Shown piece after piece: positions 23,301-34,501 of a stretch of DNA of 64,000 bases. Position 1 is the first letter of the stretch, and each line of letters opens with the position of its first letter. The position numbers were made by a program, and so were the translations under genes. Below the pieces are notes generated by a model that saw only the letters and a list, made by a program, of their open reading frames with translations, did not search any database and was not told the origin of the DNA. The stretch is from Amphiura filiformis (lineage: Eukaryota > Echinodermata > Ophiuroidea > Amphilepidida > Amphiuridae), in contig NC_092644.1 of the NCBI RefSeq assembly GCF_039555335.1, forward strand, positions 45,060,667 through 45,124,666. Reading direction: 5' to 3'.

Positions 23301-26300
23301 TCCCCCAATGTTTTGAGAGGGGGTTGTCCATACAATCATCCCTCAATGTATACGGCTGTATGTGTGTTTCTGACCAAATTAACCTCATATTTGACCCTTT
23401 TAGCCTTAAAAGTGCCAATTGATTCCACTTTTGCACCGTATTTCTCCAGTTTAGCTTCATTATGGCAAAATTTTCGCGCGCCACATATGCATTTGTACCA
23501 TGAATTTATTTTGTAGTCAAAATGTGCTGGATTCACTATGCTTGAAGATTTTTTTTCAAACCACATCCCACCAATGTCAAAAAGAATCTACGTCACTGGT
23601 TGCGACTTAAACTTTTTATATTAATTAACCGGGACTTTGCAAATACGCTCAAATAATTGTAATGCCCGATCATCATGATTATTTGTATTAGGATGACATG
23701 AGAGAAGAATATTGGAGGAATGGGGGTAAACATATGGTCAAAAGAAAGAAATTTTATTTCAAGAAAAGGTGATATTGAACGTAATTGAGTAAGTCCATGC
23801 CTAAAAATTCCGGTGAGGAAGTCGGGCCCATGAATGAAATTCACAAAAATATGCGGTTGGAAAATATATAAATAACCAATAAAAGGGTGAAACTGGTGTA
23901 TCAAATGGCTACATTTGTGCTTTCAGTGAAATAAAAATCCAAATTCTGAGGGGGCACATCCTCCCTCAACACCACCACCCCCCCTAGTGCGACGGACCAA
24001 GTGATTCCAAGCTATATTTGTGTCCTTCACTAAATAGGGACGGAACTGTTTTGGCATCTCAGTTGACGGTCACATTCGGACAAGCAAATAGGGCTTCAAG
24101 TGGTACTACTAGAAGGGTCTCACAGGTAATCAGGCATCATGGCTGGTCAACCACTTCCCTACGCAATGACATCGCTATCTTGAAGCTCAGCTCTGCAGTG
24201 ACCTATACCAGACGTGTGAGACCAGTTTGTATGCAATGGCCTGGGTCTGAACAGGACGATAATTTTGACGACAACTGCTGGGTTGCTGGATGGGGAAGGT
24301 TGAGTACAGGAGGTACGTATCATTTTGGGGTTGGGCAATAATTATGTAGGCCTACCCCGGTGAGAATACAAAATTTCAAAACGACGTAAAAGAATGACCT
24401 CAGAGAGTGTCCCAAATAAATCATCAAAAAAAATAAAAATGCGTCAGAGCAAACTTATCGGTTTGCAATCGACACCGCATCGATGACCATTTCAACATAA
24501 AAAAGCTAGATTTTTGCAATTTTGGAGTGAAATTGAAGTGGGAGAAGTTTGAAAAAAATGTAGGCAGTTAAACGTCCAAAATAACGTTCCACAATCAAGA
24601 TAATCAAGGTTGCGGGTTCGAGCCCCGGCGAAGCCATCGTGTTGTGTGGTTGAGTAAGGCACTTTATCTTGATTATTCCTCTCCACCCATCAGGTGTATA
24701 AATGGGTACCGGCATTCTTAAATGCTGGGAAGGTAACAGACTCGCCGTGGAGGAGGTGTAGCAATCCCCCTATAGCAACATTACATAGAGGAGTCTTGCC
24801 CAATCATCAATGAAAGAGAGATGGGCACTCTGATCACTGTTTATACAGAATCGTCTCTTTTACCTTTACTTACCTTATCAAGATATCGGTAATTTAAACA
24901 AAAGGTGTTTTTTATTCAGGCGCAATTTGCTAAAATGTTCCCAAAAATTTGGCTTTCTAAAATGTAATCGGCAGGCCTACTGCATTTGGTTCTGATAGAT
25001 GGCGGCAGTATTCCTGTGATCAGTCTGTAGCATATAAAATGCAAATATGCAGAAAGTAAATCGCTCGCCGTGAAAGAAAGAGAAACAAAGAGCGTGAACA
25101 GTTGCTCCGTAAAAACAAATTTAAAAAATCTATTAAGCTACCTGAAGCACTATTTCTTTGCCGACTACATTTCTTTAATGAAAATCACTTCGAGGGGAGA
25201 TTGTCTTTGGCATGTCGCTTTCTTGAAATATCACCAAAATATCAAATTTCGGGAAAAACGCCCCAAAATTTAAAACAAACATGAACCTTCCAAAATAAAT
25301 GCACATTTGCATTTGGTGACCCGGTCATTACTTGGCGCTGTGATTTGGGATTCCTCGTCACATTCTCTCTCTAGTTACCAGCACTTTAAGTGTGCCTTAC
25401 CCCCAACCCTTAAACTGACTTTCAGCACAATAAATTCAACTAACCTTGAATGTTCGATGTGTGATACACATCTTCATCAGAAGAAATCACATGATGTTGT
25501 GTTAGACTATAATATAAAGTTGTGTTAAAATGAAGTTTTTGCCATTTTTTGTATACCATGCAGGTACATTACCTAACTATTTGCAGGACAAGAAGGTCAA
25601 TGTTATAAGCAACCCCACCTGTAAGGCAAAAGCAAGCCCGTATCAAGCCTTGATCTATTCTAATCACATCTGTGTCGAGAATGGCCCCACGTGTCATGTA
25701 AGTCGAGATTTATTTGTGCTTTATGATAAAGAGAGTGAAATTCGACATAGGGTTACCCAACCATGTTGTGTTACCCTTGTCAGGGATGTGCCCTTACAAG
25801 CGTTAAGCCAAGGGGTGTAGCAACAGCCTCGGGGCCCCGTGAACACCGGGCGTGGACAAAGAGCAATGCATGGCCCTTGTGATTCTAGCATCCTCTTTAT
25901 ATATGTTACAGAAAATATCAACAAACAGATCTTATTCCCCAAAATTCAGTTGATCCGATTTGGCGTTTGCGAGTTATACATGATGTATTTAAGCCACTGT
26001 GTTTTAATTTCTTCCTGACGTTTTTGGTGCTGATCGAGCAAAGTGACATATGAACATTTTGAGACAGACAAAACAGGACTCAACGGGGACTGAACCTCGG
26101 TCGCTGGATTACCGGTCCAGAGTCTTATTTCACTACACGAGTTCACAATAATGGTACTCGGGCAATCTCAACTAAAGTCCATATGACAACTCTCTCACCG
26201 TATCAAAGTGGCTGGCCGCTTAGACACAGTGAGAGTTTGCTCAAGCCTCCAAAACGTCATTAAATCAAAATTTCTCGGGTGTGCATCGTTTATTTTCAAA

Positions 26301-27300
26301 TTCTCGCATACATCTCCTTCATTATTTAGTCATTTCTTTCTGTTAACTAGAATATAAACACAAATTTGACGATATGTTTGCAAAGCGAAGCAATCTCAAA
26401 GAAATATTTTGCAAAACATCATAGCCAGAGGTTTCGGATGGTATAAAAATCTTAACTTCCTTTTTGTGAATTACGAAATGCCCCTTCATTTCCGCATTTG
26501 CTCGGGCCCCTAAACCCTCGTGGTCCCAGGACTTCGTTCACCCTGCCCACTCACTTGCTACGCTCCTGGTTAAGCCCCTTATATATAAGATGCCAGGGTG
26601 AGCTACATGTATTTAGTTCTCCCGACTCCGTATCTTTCTTTCTGTTTTATCTATAAGCCTACGCGCGCGTGTGGGGGTGGTGCATTGGGGCGTTTGTTTT
26701 CACCTACGAACGTGGACTTTGTTGTGAAAACACCCGGGGGAAACCACACACTGCGAAACGTGGATGTCCACGGTCGTAAGACAGCGTCCACGGTCGTAAG
26801 ACAGCATAACTTTGCATATGGGGTAGGGTCCTCTATTGTATATAGGTGTAATACCAGGTCCACGGTTAGCGGTGAAATATCAAAGAAGTCCGCATTTGGA
26901 TTGTGATATGTCTGTGTGTGTGGGTCCACGGTTTCACTGTTAAAACCACATACACGAGACGGCTCCACGGTTGTCTGTGAAAACGTGTAGTTGTGGGGTG
27001 CCTGGGTGTGGGTTATGTTGGGATTACCCACGTGTACGATTTCGTGAATATGTGAGGTAGCCTACATTTAAAATGAAATATTGTATTGCTTGTTATTTAC
27101 AGGGTGACAGTGGAGGCCCGTTGATGTGCAAGGTTAGTGACACGCAATGGCTGTTGCTTGGCATCACCAGTTGGGGAACCGCGGGTGCAAGTTGTGGAGT
27201 CGCTAATAAACCTGATGTGTTCACACGAATGTCGTCATACGGGCAATGGGTAACTGATGTAATAGATGCCAGAGGGGGTCCAGGAACAGTAACAGTCTAA
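20366..27300 (+). CDS. Secreted S1A serine protease zymogen, complete (exons 20366-20386, 21771-21849, 22528-22714, 24038-24312, 25564-25697, 27103-27300)
   Basis: The six exons have consistent GT-AG borders and phases and give 297 residues. Residues 1-24 form a signal peptide (MMELQYKNLLVAFVVATF...). A short Cys-containing propeptide ends at Lys52, and cleavage before Ile53 (IVNG) would activate it, a trypsin-type site. The triad is His94 (TAAHC), Asp140 (NDIAIL) and Ser235 (GDSGGP). Ten Cys match the five chymotrypsin disulfides 1-122, 42-58, 136-201, 168-182 and 191-220. The S1 pocket is unusual: Pro229 and Thr230 take positions 189-190, and Asp270 (KPDVF) falls at 226. Trypsin has Asp189/Gly226, while crab collagenase (brachyurin) has Gly189/Asp226. 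Broad or chymotrypsin/collagenase-like specificity is therefore inferred. Residues 43-44 are Thr-Val instead of the usual Gly-Gly or Gly-Ala. It is likely extracellular; whether digestive or immune cannot be told. It is paralogous to the gene at 42972. Confidence 0.92.
20569..20672. mobile_element. 104-bp inverted-repeat element in protease 1 intron 1
   Basis: GGCTAGTGGTCA at the left and TGACCACTAGCC at the right are perfect inverted ends, extending imperfectly to AAGCTTC/GAAGC. The paralogous intron lacks it. No target duplication is clear. Confidence 0.6.
21473..21597. mobile_element. 125-bp MITE with perfect 10-bp target duplication, intron 1
   Basis: The ends AGTCCTTCAAGAATGAC and GTCATTCTTGAAGGACT are inverted. 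AGATTTGACT is repeated at 21463-21472 and 21598-21607. The paralogous intron at 43511-43525 has a single copy of this target and no insert, so the insertion postdates the gene duplication. Confidence 0.88.
21771..21849 (+). CDS. Protease 1 exon 2 (signal peptide core, propeptide start)
   Basis: It is bounded by TTTTGCAG and the donor GTGAGT, 79 nt, and ends in phase 1. It encodes the hydrophobic LLVAFVVATFL core and CWHD. It matches 43702-43780 almost exactly. Confidence 0.88.
22098..22181 (+). CDS. Possible cassette exon in protease 1 intron 2
   Basis: The acceptor ...TGTACAG and donor GTATGT bound an 84-nt open segment that is phase 1 at both ends, so inclusion would add 28 residues (with N-x-S motifs and one Cys) to the propeptide without shifting frame. 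The main model works without it. It may be chance. Confidence 0.25.
22528..22714 (+). CDS. Protease 1 exon 3 (activation site and catalytic His)
   Basis: It is bounded by a T-rich tract with CAATAG and the donor GTAAGT, 187 nt, phases 1 to 2. It encodes KEVCGT, the K-IVNG activation site, WPWLGF, Cys42 and TAAHC. Confidence 0.9.
22715..24037 (+). other. Protease 1 intron 3
   Basis: It holds a purine-rich tract near 23105-23145 and C-runs near 23176-23186 and 23980. No other exon was recognised. The short open frames have no domains. Confidence 0.5.
24038..24312 (+). CDS. Protease 1 exon 4 (catalytic Asp)
   Basis: The acceptor is TTCACTAAATAG, placed by identity with CACTACAG-GGACGG in the paralog. 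The donor is GTACGT. It is 275 nt, phases 2 to 1, and encodes LRNDIAIL, RPVC (Cys122) and NCWVAGWG (Cys136). Confidence 0.9.
24600..24880 (+). repeat. tRNA-derived SINE copy in protease 1 intron 4
   Basis: It starts at a B-box-like GGGTTCGAGCCCC near 24614, then GCCATCGTGTTGTG as in the 2375 copy, and carries a TAAATGGGTACC tract and GCTGGGAAGGTAAC. It has no A-box half and no coding capacity. Confidence 0.5.
25564..25697 (+). CDS. Protease 1 exon 5 (Cys168-Cys191, left wall of S1 pocket)
   Basis: It is bounded by CCATGCAG and the donor GTAAGT, 134 nt, phases 1 to 0. It ends GPTCH, so the residue six before the catalytic Ser is Pro, where trypsin has Asp. Confidence 0.9.
26084..26150 (-). 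repeat. tRNA-Thr-like SINE head
   Basis: Read on the minus strand, an anticodon-like stem-loop CTGGA-CCGGTAA-TCCAG (anticodon GGT) is followed by GGTTCAGTCCCC. It is nearly identical to 28866-28932. The acceptor stem does not pair, so a retroposed head is likelier than a working tRNA. Confidence 0.5.
27103..27300 (+). CDS. Protease 1 exon 6 (catalytic Ser, Asp226, stop)
   Basis: The acceptor TTATTTACAG is followed by GGTGACAGTGGAGGCCC (GDSGGP). It encodes SWGTAGASCG and NKPDVFTRM and ends at TAA 27298-27300. The C-terminus has a short Gly/Pro/Thr extension beyond the final helix. Confidence 0.92.
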   Translation, partial: GDSGGPLMCKVSDTQWLLLGITSWGTAGASCGVANKPDVFTRMSSYGQWVTDVIDARGGPGTVTV

Positions 27301-27334
27301 ATTAAATGTCATATGGAAAGGTTTCTATACTAAA

Positions 27335-27953
27335 ACGATTCTCTTATAAACCATCATGAGCACAGATTCCAACTCGATACACCTGAGCACACATTTTCGT
27401 CCAAGAGCTTCCAAGCAGAGAACAACAAGCAGTGAATGTCTCCACCACTGTCTTTGATTACAGTACATGGTTGAGTGCATAGCAATGTAAGAGCTGTGGA
27501 GCTTCTAGCTGAAATATGGGCCTCTTTGATTAGTTTTTGTCGAAACCGCAAATGTTCCCTTCATCCAATCAGAATTTTTTTTTATATCAAACGACAGCTA
27601 ACACTACCAACTAAAAACACTTCTCGTCACTAGGTCAACAGATAACGCAATTCAATGTTAATATAGTAAGGCGAATGTGGAAAATCTGTTGAAAACTACC
27701 TATCCAAGCACAGTTTTTGACCAAAATGTAGGTTTTAATAGTCAAAACCTCAAGTGTTCCTTACAATATTTTTCAAATTTTATGTCATCAAATGAAAAAG
27801 CACACTTTTGTCCATATACTAGGGTCACTGGAATGAGCAATGGTCAATTCTCTTTAAATTGCAAATCTTGTGCAAAAAGTTACTATTTTCGCCAGTTTTG
27901 TCATACGGTTGTAAAGTATGACTTTTAAAAAAGAGCGCTTACAAATTGATATG
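27335..27953. repeat. Dispersed repeat, inverted relative to 45067-45650
   Basis: AAGGCGAATGTGG, CTCAAGTGTTCCTTACAATA, CAATTCTCTTTAAATTGCAA and GAGCGCTTACAAATTGATAT are all found inverted at 45067-45370. A further match covers 27400-27570 and 45430-45560. It is non-coding with unknown type. Confidence 0.65.
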
Positions 27954-28865
27954 TAACAAGACATAATTTTAATACCATGTTAGACCTAAACTATTCTTCC
28001 AAAATATCGAAGAGATGATTGTTTCATTTGGTCTCTATGAATATCGATAAGCATAGTAAACATAACCAAATTAAAAAGTCTCCACTAGTTCCATCCCCAT
28101 TTAATCAGAGTCTGATGGTCTGATGAGTTTATGGCAAAATAATTTATATAATAATTTTCTATACACTTTCCTTCGAAGGTTGATAAGCTTCGAAAAATTT
28201 GATATCAAACGTTTAAGGTTAAATGAGATCAAAAATTGCTTTCCCTGCTGGAAAAATATATTAGGACTTTACACGTAAGAAAACATCCCTACCTATCATG
28301 CTGAATAAAGAAATCAAGAAAAAAATGTGTGAAAATTTGTTTTTTGTTGCCATGAAAGAGGGGGAATATAAAAATTTAAATGGTGAAATTTCATAAAATC
28401 ATGGGAATGCAGAATTTTGAATGGAAACGAAGGGGGGCGCAAACTTAGTCAATCATTTCCATTATTTCACAGCTAATATAAATGAATAGTCAGGGGTGTC
28501 AATCCATTTTGAAATATGGGGGTACAAATCCACCTTCAAATCAAGCCCCAATGGAAGCCATTTCTATTCCAGGCAGAACTTAAGTCACCAGTTTCTTTTG
28601 TTTCTTTTACGCATGCCCAGACGTAAGTGCATTAAAATAAAGATTAAAAAAGATATAAATAAATGTATTAAATGAACATAATATTAAAATCTTAAAATAC
28701 CGCCATTTCTATTACATGATTCGTTACATTCAGAACAGACCTCAAAATGTGGGTCTAATAAACTGAAAGGCATATCATACCTGAACAATCACTATGCAGG
28801 CAGAACTTTAATCACAAGTTTCTTTTCTTTCTTTTATGCATGCCCGGACGTAAGTGCATTAAAAT

Positions 28866-28932
28866 AACCTTGGTAAAGCTCTGGACCGGTAATCCAGCGA
28901 CCGGGGTTCAATCCCCGCTGAGTCCTGATTTT
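28866..28932 (+). repeat. tRNA-Thr-like SINE head, second copy
   Basis: CTGGACCGGTAATCCAG is an exact anticodon hairpin with GGT, followed by GGGGTTCAATCCCC. The adjacent 28933-29050 also matches the flank of the 26084 copy, with the tRNA part inverted. Confidence 0.5.
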
Positions 28933-29106
28933 GTCTCTCTCAATATTTTCATATGCTAGTTTGCTCGAGCCCCAATCACGCCATTTAAATTATATTTTCT
29001 CGAGCTTGCATCGTTTATTTCTGATCCTCGCATATATTAATTTGTGTTTCGCATTGTCTTACGCCCTGCTAGGGTGAATCATATAGGCCGTCTCCTTCTT
29101 CATTAT

Positions 29107-29620
29107 TTAAAATAAGCTTGTAAGATTAAAAAAGATATAAATAAATGTATTAAATGTACATAATATTAAAATCTTAAAGTATCGTATTTCACTTTCGTAA
29201 AATCACTAAAGTGGGATTGTTAATGTGGTTTGAAATATTTGTTATCATGAAGGTGTTGAAGAATACTCGAGCAGATAAGATATTAATTACATGTATATCA
29301 AATGAGATGTGCTTACAAAGTGGTACTTACCACATGCTCACCTTATATTTCAACTCTCTTTTATTGAAATGTCGCCGTCATATTATATAAAGCTACCAAG
29401 CTCTCTCACTGAGCCAACTAGAAAACAAGAAGAATATATTTTGTAATTTGAGGTCGCTCTTAGCTTTGCAATAACAACCCAAGCCTGTAACAACGTGTCA
29501 TTTACTTAATTAACTTATCACTTAATTAATTTATCGCTTTTTGTCTTTCAATTGGTCTTTTTAATTGAAAAACCCCAATCAACGTCAAATTTAAGTACCT
29601 TACAACAACAAAACCTTAAG
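29107..29620 (+). repeat. Family H repeat, left part of the interrupted copy
   Basis: It matches 9200-9735 through TAATGTGGTTTGAAATATT, ATCATGAAGGTGTTGAAGAA and GAGGTCGCTCTTAGCTTTGC. It continues at 35090-35570 after the mariner insertion. Confidence 0.75.
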
Positions 29621-30440
29621 CGTGTCCCAAAAGTAACTTAACATTGTGAATTTGCCATATCTCAAATATTTCCTACTTCATACCAAAATGGAGAACATAT
29701 TCATGTAGATTGATCTTTTAGAATTATTTTGATACCAAAAACAGCATTATTGATGACCCCTTGATCTTACTGTGCGACTGTACATATGTGTGTATCAAAC
29801 CAACAAAAGCAAACTCATAATGTTCCCCGGATATGTTTTTTTTTTTTTTTTTCCATTTTATTCACCTGTACTTGGGCCTGGTGGAAGGGAAAAAGAACAT
29901 ACAGACATGGTCCACCAGACCCCAACTTAATTACGGTAACCAAGATAGATGCAAAGATACAATCAGATTATGACAATGAGATTTAAATAATACTGCCCCA
30001 CCACGACAACAGGACCCAACCAATACCTCTGTTAAAAAATTATTTAAAAAAAAAAGAGCAAATGCTACGCTACCAAGAGTGATGACCCGGATATGTTCTT
30101 TGTTCAAGCACATGGGTGATGATGTGCTTGCCTGAACAATAGAGTTGGTTCACTCACTGCACACGCTACATTTAGGTATGAACATTAATGGATTCCAAGG
30201 CTTAGCGTAAGCGTGATTGCTGTTTTAGATTATAATTAGGATATATTGACAATATTAAACTTTACTTTAAAACAGTTGAAGTGAAGATGAATTTCTTATA
30301 GATCAACGGATTCAGATTCTTTGCCGAGACAAACTCGGACAAACTCACTCAAGTAAAGTTTAGGGAACCTTTTAATGTAAATTATGCACCCAGTTGAAAT
30401 ACAATACAGCAACTAGTGCAGAAATTCCTATCATCTAGCT

Positions 30441-30659
30441 GGATCTGTTAATGATCTACCTCGGGCATGACGTGGAAGAATAGAAAGATTGGCTACAAAC
30501 ATTGATGTCATACGAAGAGTGGTGGCGAAAAGCCCAAGACGATCAGTATGTCGACTTTCAATGGAGAACAACGTACCGCGTACAACTGTTCATCGAATCC
30601 TCAGAAAAGATCTAAAGCAGTTTCCATATAAAATCCAGATAAAACAGAAAATGTAAATT
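30441..30659 (+). pseudogene. Remnant of a Tc1/mariner-family transposase N-terminal region
   Basis: It reads GSVNDLPR, then after an in-frame stop GRIERLATNID, VAKSPRRSVCRLS, PRTTVHRILRKDL and FPYKIQIKQ. This order (GSV-DLPR, PR-S-R-LS, TVHRIL, PYKIQ) is the helix-turn-helix linker of IS630-type transposases. The DDE catalytic half is absent, and upstream frames are also broken. It is not functional. Confidence 0.75.
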
Positions 30660-31335
30660 ACGCATTGAAAACAAACAAACAAACATAGCAAAATTAAACA
30701 AAACAGATTTGACAAGAGCTATATAGAAAGTCATGCGAGACATGACACACAAGCCGACCTGTTAATGGGTCAAGTTTGAGCAATTTAGAAATTTGACCTT
30801 TGACCCCTAAACTTTGACCTTTGGGGTCATAAATATTTTTAACATGTTTAGAATGTCGCGTCGTAAGAATAATTCCTGTTGAATTTGAGCTCGATTGGAC
30901 CAATTTCGAAATTTGACCTTTGACCCCTATAACTTGACCCTTTTGACCCCCTTAATGACCTTTGACCTCAATGGAAAAAAACCCTTATGTACACCGACAA
31001 AATGCATTGTTCCAATTTTAATTAAAACATTCTTACATGTTCAGTTCTTGAGATAAAAATTCTTGAAGTTATTCAGCTAAAAACAGGAAGTGACCCCTTA
31101 ATGACCTTTGACCCCCAAAATAAAAATACCATGCATACATCAAGGAACACTGATTCATGTATGATGGTTATATTATTCTGGTCTGTTTACATTTTGAGAT
31201 AAAACATTTTTGAACATTTTTGATAATTTTGGTTTTTGACCGGAAGTAACCCCTTAATGACCTTTTACCCCAAAACTGTAGGCATCCTAAAGACCCTCGC
31301 TAGTAGCAATGCATGTGTGCTAATGGCGACTCTTT

Positions 31336-33730
31336 TAGTTAGGGGAAAAAGTTCACTTTGGTGACCACTCTCTGGCTAGTAAGGTTTGACGATTGATTCG
31401 ACTTCTATGGACCATTTAGAAAAAAAATAGCCACCATGTCCCTCGCGAAAATCCCGGCATTTTTCGCTAGAGGCCAAAATCCAAAATGGCCGCCACCACC
31501 ATTTTGAAAATTTAAGTTTTGAACCAGAGCACCTATAATCATCCACAAAGACACTTTTTCGGGTATGTCAGTACAAGGATTCCGATTCTGACATTAGTTT
31601 GACATTACGGCATCATTTTCACCCAGAAATCCAAGATGGTGGCCGGCACCATCATGAAAAATTTAGTTTTGAACAAGAGGACCTTAAATCGTGTACAAAG
31701 ACACTTTTTTGGATAAGTCGACCACAAAGATTTCAAATTTGACATTACTTTGACATTACGAACTCATATTTACCCAGAAATCCAAGATGGTGGCCACCGA
31801 CGCCATCTTGAAAAAAATAAGTTTTGAACCAAATTACCTAAAATCGTGTACAAAGACACTTTTTCCGGTAAGTCGACCCCAAGAAATCCGAATCTGACAT
31901 TAATTTGACGTTACAAAATAATTTTTGCCCAGAAATCCAAGATGGCCCCATTTGGTAGAGCGTAAATGTGATTTTTGAATGAGAGCAGAAGCATAAGTGT
32001 GTCATTTCCGCCTTATCTGGGGTTCATGTCCCTTATATGGGGTTTAAACTGCCTTATCGTGGGTTTACATCCCTTATCTAGGGATAAGGCGCCTTACCTG
32101 TGGTTTAGACGGCCTTATCCTGGGTTTACGTTCCTTACCTGTGGCTAAGATGCCTTAACCTTAGCATATCGCAGTCTAAACCCAGATAAGGCATATAAAC
32201 CCCAGATAATGCGCCGTAACCCCAGATAAGGGACGTAGACCACCGATAAAGCAGTCCAAACCCCAAATAAGGCGCTTTAACCCTAAATGAGGAACATAAC
32301 CTAAGATAAGGCATCTAAACCTCACATAAGGTGCCCAAACTCTAGATACGGGTCGTTAACCCCAGATAAGGGTCGTAAACCTCAGATAAGACATCTAAAC
32401 CCAAGATAAGGCGCCTTAACCCCAGATAAGAGACGTAAACTCAGATATGACAGTTTAAACCCCGATAAGGCGCCGTAACCCCAGATAAGGGACGTACACC
32501 TCAGATAAACCAGTCCCAACCCCAAATAAGGCGCCTTAACCATAAATAAGGAACATAAACCTAATATAAGAGAAGTAAACCCCAGACGGCGCCTTATCTG
32601 GGGTTTAGACTGCCATATCTGAGTTTACGTCTCTTATCTGGGGTTAAGGCGCCTTATCTTGGGTTTAGATGCCTTATCTGAGGATTACGACCTTATCTGG
32701 GGTTAACAACCCTTATCTAGAGTTAAGGCACCTTATGTGGGGTTTAGATGCCTTTTCTGGGGTTTATGTTCCTTATTTAGGATTAAGGCGCCTTATTTGG
32801 GGTTTAGACTGCTTTATCTGGGGTCTACGTCGCTTATCTGGGGTTACGGCGCATTATCTGGGGTTTATGTGCCTTATCTGGGTTTAGACTGCGATATGCT
32901 AAGGTTAAGGCATCTTAGCCACAGGTAAGGTACCTAAACCCAGGATAAGGCCGTCTAAACCACAGGTAAGGCACCTTATCCCTAGATAAGGAATGTAAAC
33001 CCAAGATAAGGCAGTTTAAACCCCATATAAGGGACATGAACCCCAGATAAGGCGGAAATGACACACTTATGCTTCTGCTCTCATTCAAAAATCACATTTA
33101 CGCTCTACCAAATGGGGGCCATCTTGGATTTCTGGGCAAAAATTATTTTGTAACGTCAAATTAATGTCAGATTCGGATTTCTTGGGGTCGACTTACCGGA
33201 AAAAGTGTCTTTGTACACGATTTTAGGTAATTTGGTTCAAAACTTATTTTTTTCAAGATGGCGTCGGCGGCCACCATCTTGGATTTCTGGGTAAATATGA
33301 GTTCGTAATGTCAAAGTAATGTCAAATTTGAAATCCTTGTGGTCGACTTATCCAAAAAGTGTCTTTGTACACGATTTAAGGTCCTCTTGTTCAAAACTAA
33401 ATTTTTCATGATGGTGCCGGCCACCATCTTGGATTTCTGGGTGAAAATGATGCCGTAATGTCAAACTAATGTCAGAATCGGAATCCTTGTACTCGACATA
33501 CCCGAAAAAGTGTCTTTGTGCATGATTATAGGTGCTCTGGTTCAAAACGTAAATTTTCAAAATGGTGGTGGCGGCCATTTTGGATTTTGGCCTCTAGCAA
33601 AAAATGCCGGGATTTTCGCGAGGGACATGGTGGCTATTTTTTTTTTCTAAATGGTCCATAGAAGTCGAATCAATCGTCAAACCTTACTAGCCAGAGAGTG
33701 GTAACCAAAGTGAACTTTTTCCCCTAACTA
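31336..33730. mobile_element. 2.4-kb foldback palindrome with about 1.14-kb arms
   Basis: The left arm (31336-32472) and right arm (32589-33730) are inverted copies. The outer end TAGTTAGGGGAAAAAGTTCA is mirrored at the right edge, and further matches include CTCTGGCTAGTAAGGTTTG, CCACCATGTCCCTCGCGA and repeated ATCCAAGATGG(T/C) modules. The outer third of each arm consists of diverged modules with AAAGACACTTTTTC; the inner part is a short-repeat array. There is no coding capacity. The shape recalls foldback (TU/FB) elements. Confidence 0.85.
32010..33075. repeat. Short-unit tandem array with switching orientation (core CTTATCTGGGGTT)
   Basis: Units of roughly 20-24 bp built on CCTTATCTGGGGTTTA alternate with GCC, ACGTC or AGACTG spacers. 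Orientation is forward at 32010-32165, reverse at 32170-32590, forward at 32590-32910 and reverse at 32915-33065. Thus each arm of the foldback contains its own inverted sub-array. Confidence 0.8.
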
Positions 33731-34501
33731 TTTGCTATGTAATTTGTAAAGACAGTGATTTTTTGAATATTTTTTAGACTTTGACCGGAAGGGGAAGCTG
33801 CACCAGGATTGTTGTGAAATAGGGGTATTTTAGTCTTTTTATGTTTTTTCTAAATTAAAAATCTATAGAATTTGGGCCTTTATTTGCTTTTTATTTGATT
33901 CAAATCGGACATTTGGTTCAGAAGTTGCAAGTAATCAAAGGAACAACGTGACGCGAAAAAGTCATGAATTGAATTCTGTCCTATACTAATACACGTAATG
34001 TATTTCTTATGTATTGTATTGTTTTCAAGGGGCGATATTAAGAATTTCCAGCTAAAAATTAATTTCTGAATAATGTAATATGTTTATTGTCTATAAAGAG
34101 TGCTAATAATTAGTATAGGCCCTAAATGTTATTGTTGTCAGAAACATGATTTTATAACATTTGATATGCATAATTGCTGCCTAATTAACATATTAAGTGT
34201 TTCTAGACTTAAAATGCCATTTTCTGCCAGATGTTGTTTCGCGTCATTTTTTAACTTGCGCGTCACTTTTCTTGGTAATGGTGTATCTGTTTGAGCTTAT
34301 TTTTGGCAAGTATGTTGGACATACCTGTATCTAAATATTTATAGAAGGAAATTTTGAAAAACATCTGGTAACCATGGAAACGACCCGTTTTGTAAATTTT
34401 CCGCCAAAATGCGCAAATTTACCAATTTTAATGCACCGTAGCGTAACCGTACAACCTTTTTTTGAAAATTCCCTCTATACATTTTTTAATTAGACCTAAA
34501 T

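Noticed and set aside
26760..26960. Repeated GTCCACGGT words suggesting a repeat array
   Set aside because: Spacing is irregular and the words are few; no array or binding-site cluster can be claimed.
32669..32928. Repetitive open frames rich in Leu/Gly/Trp
   Set aside because: They are translations of the CTTATCTGGGG short-repeat array.
31336..33730. CRISPR-like regularly spaced repeats
   Set aside because: Units are variable, spacers are not unique, orientation flips, and the context is a eukaryotic genome.
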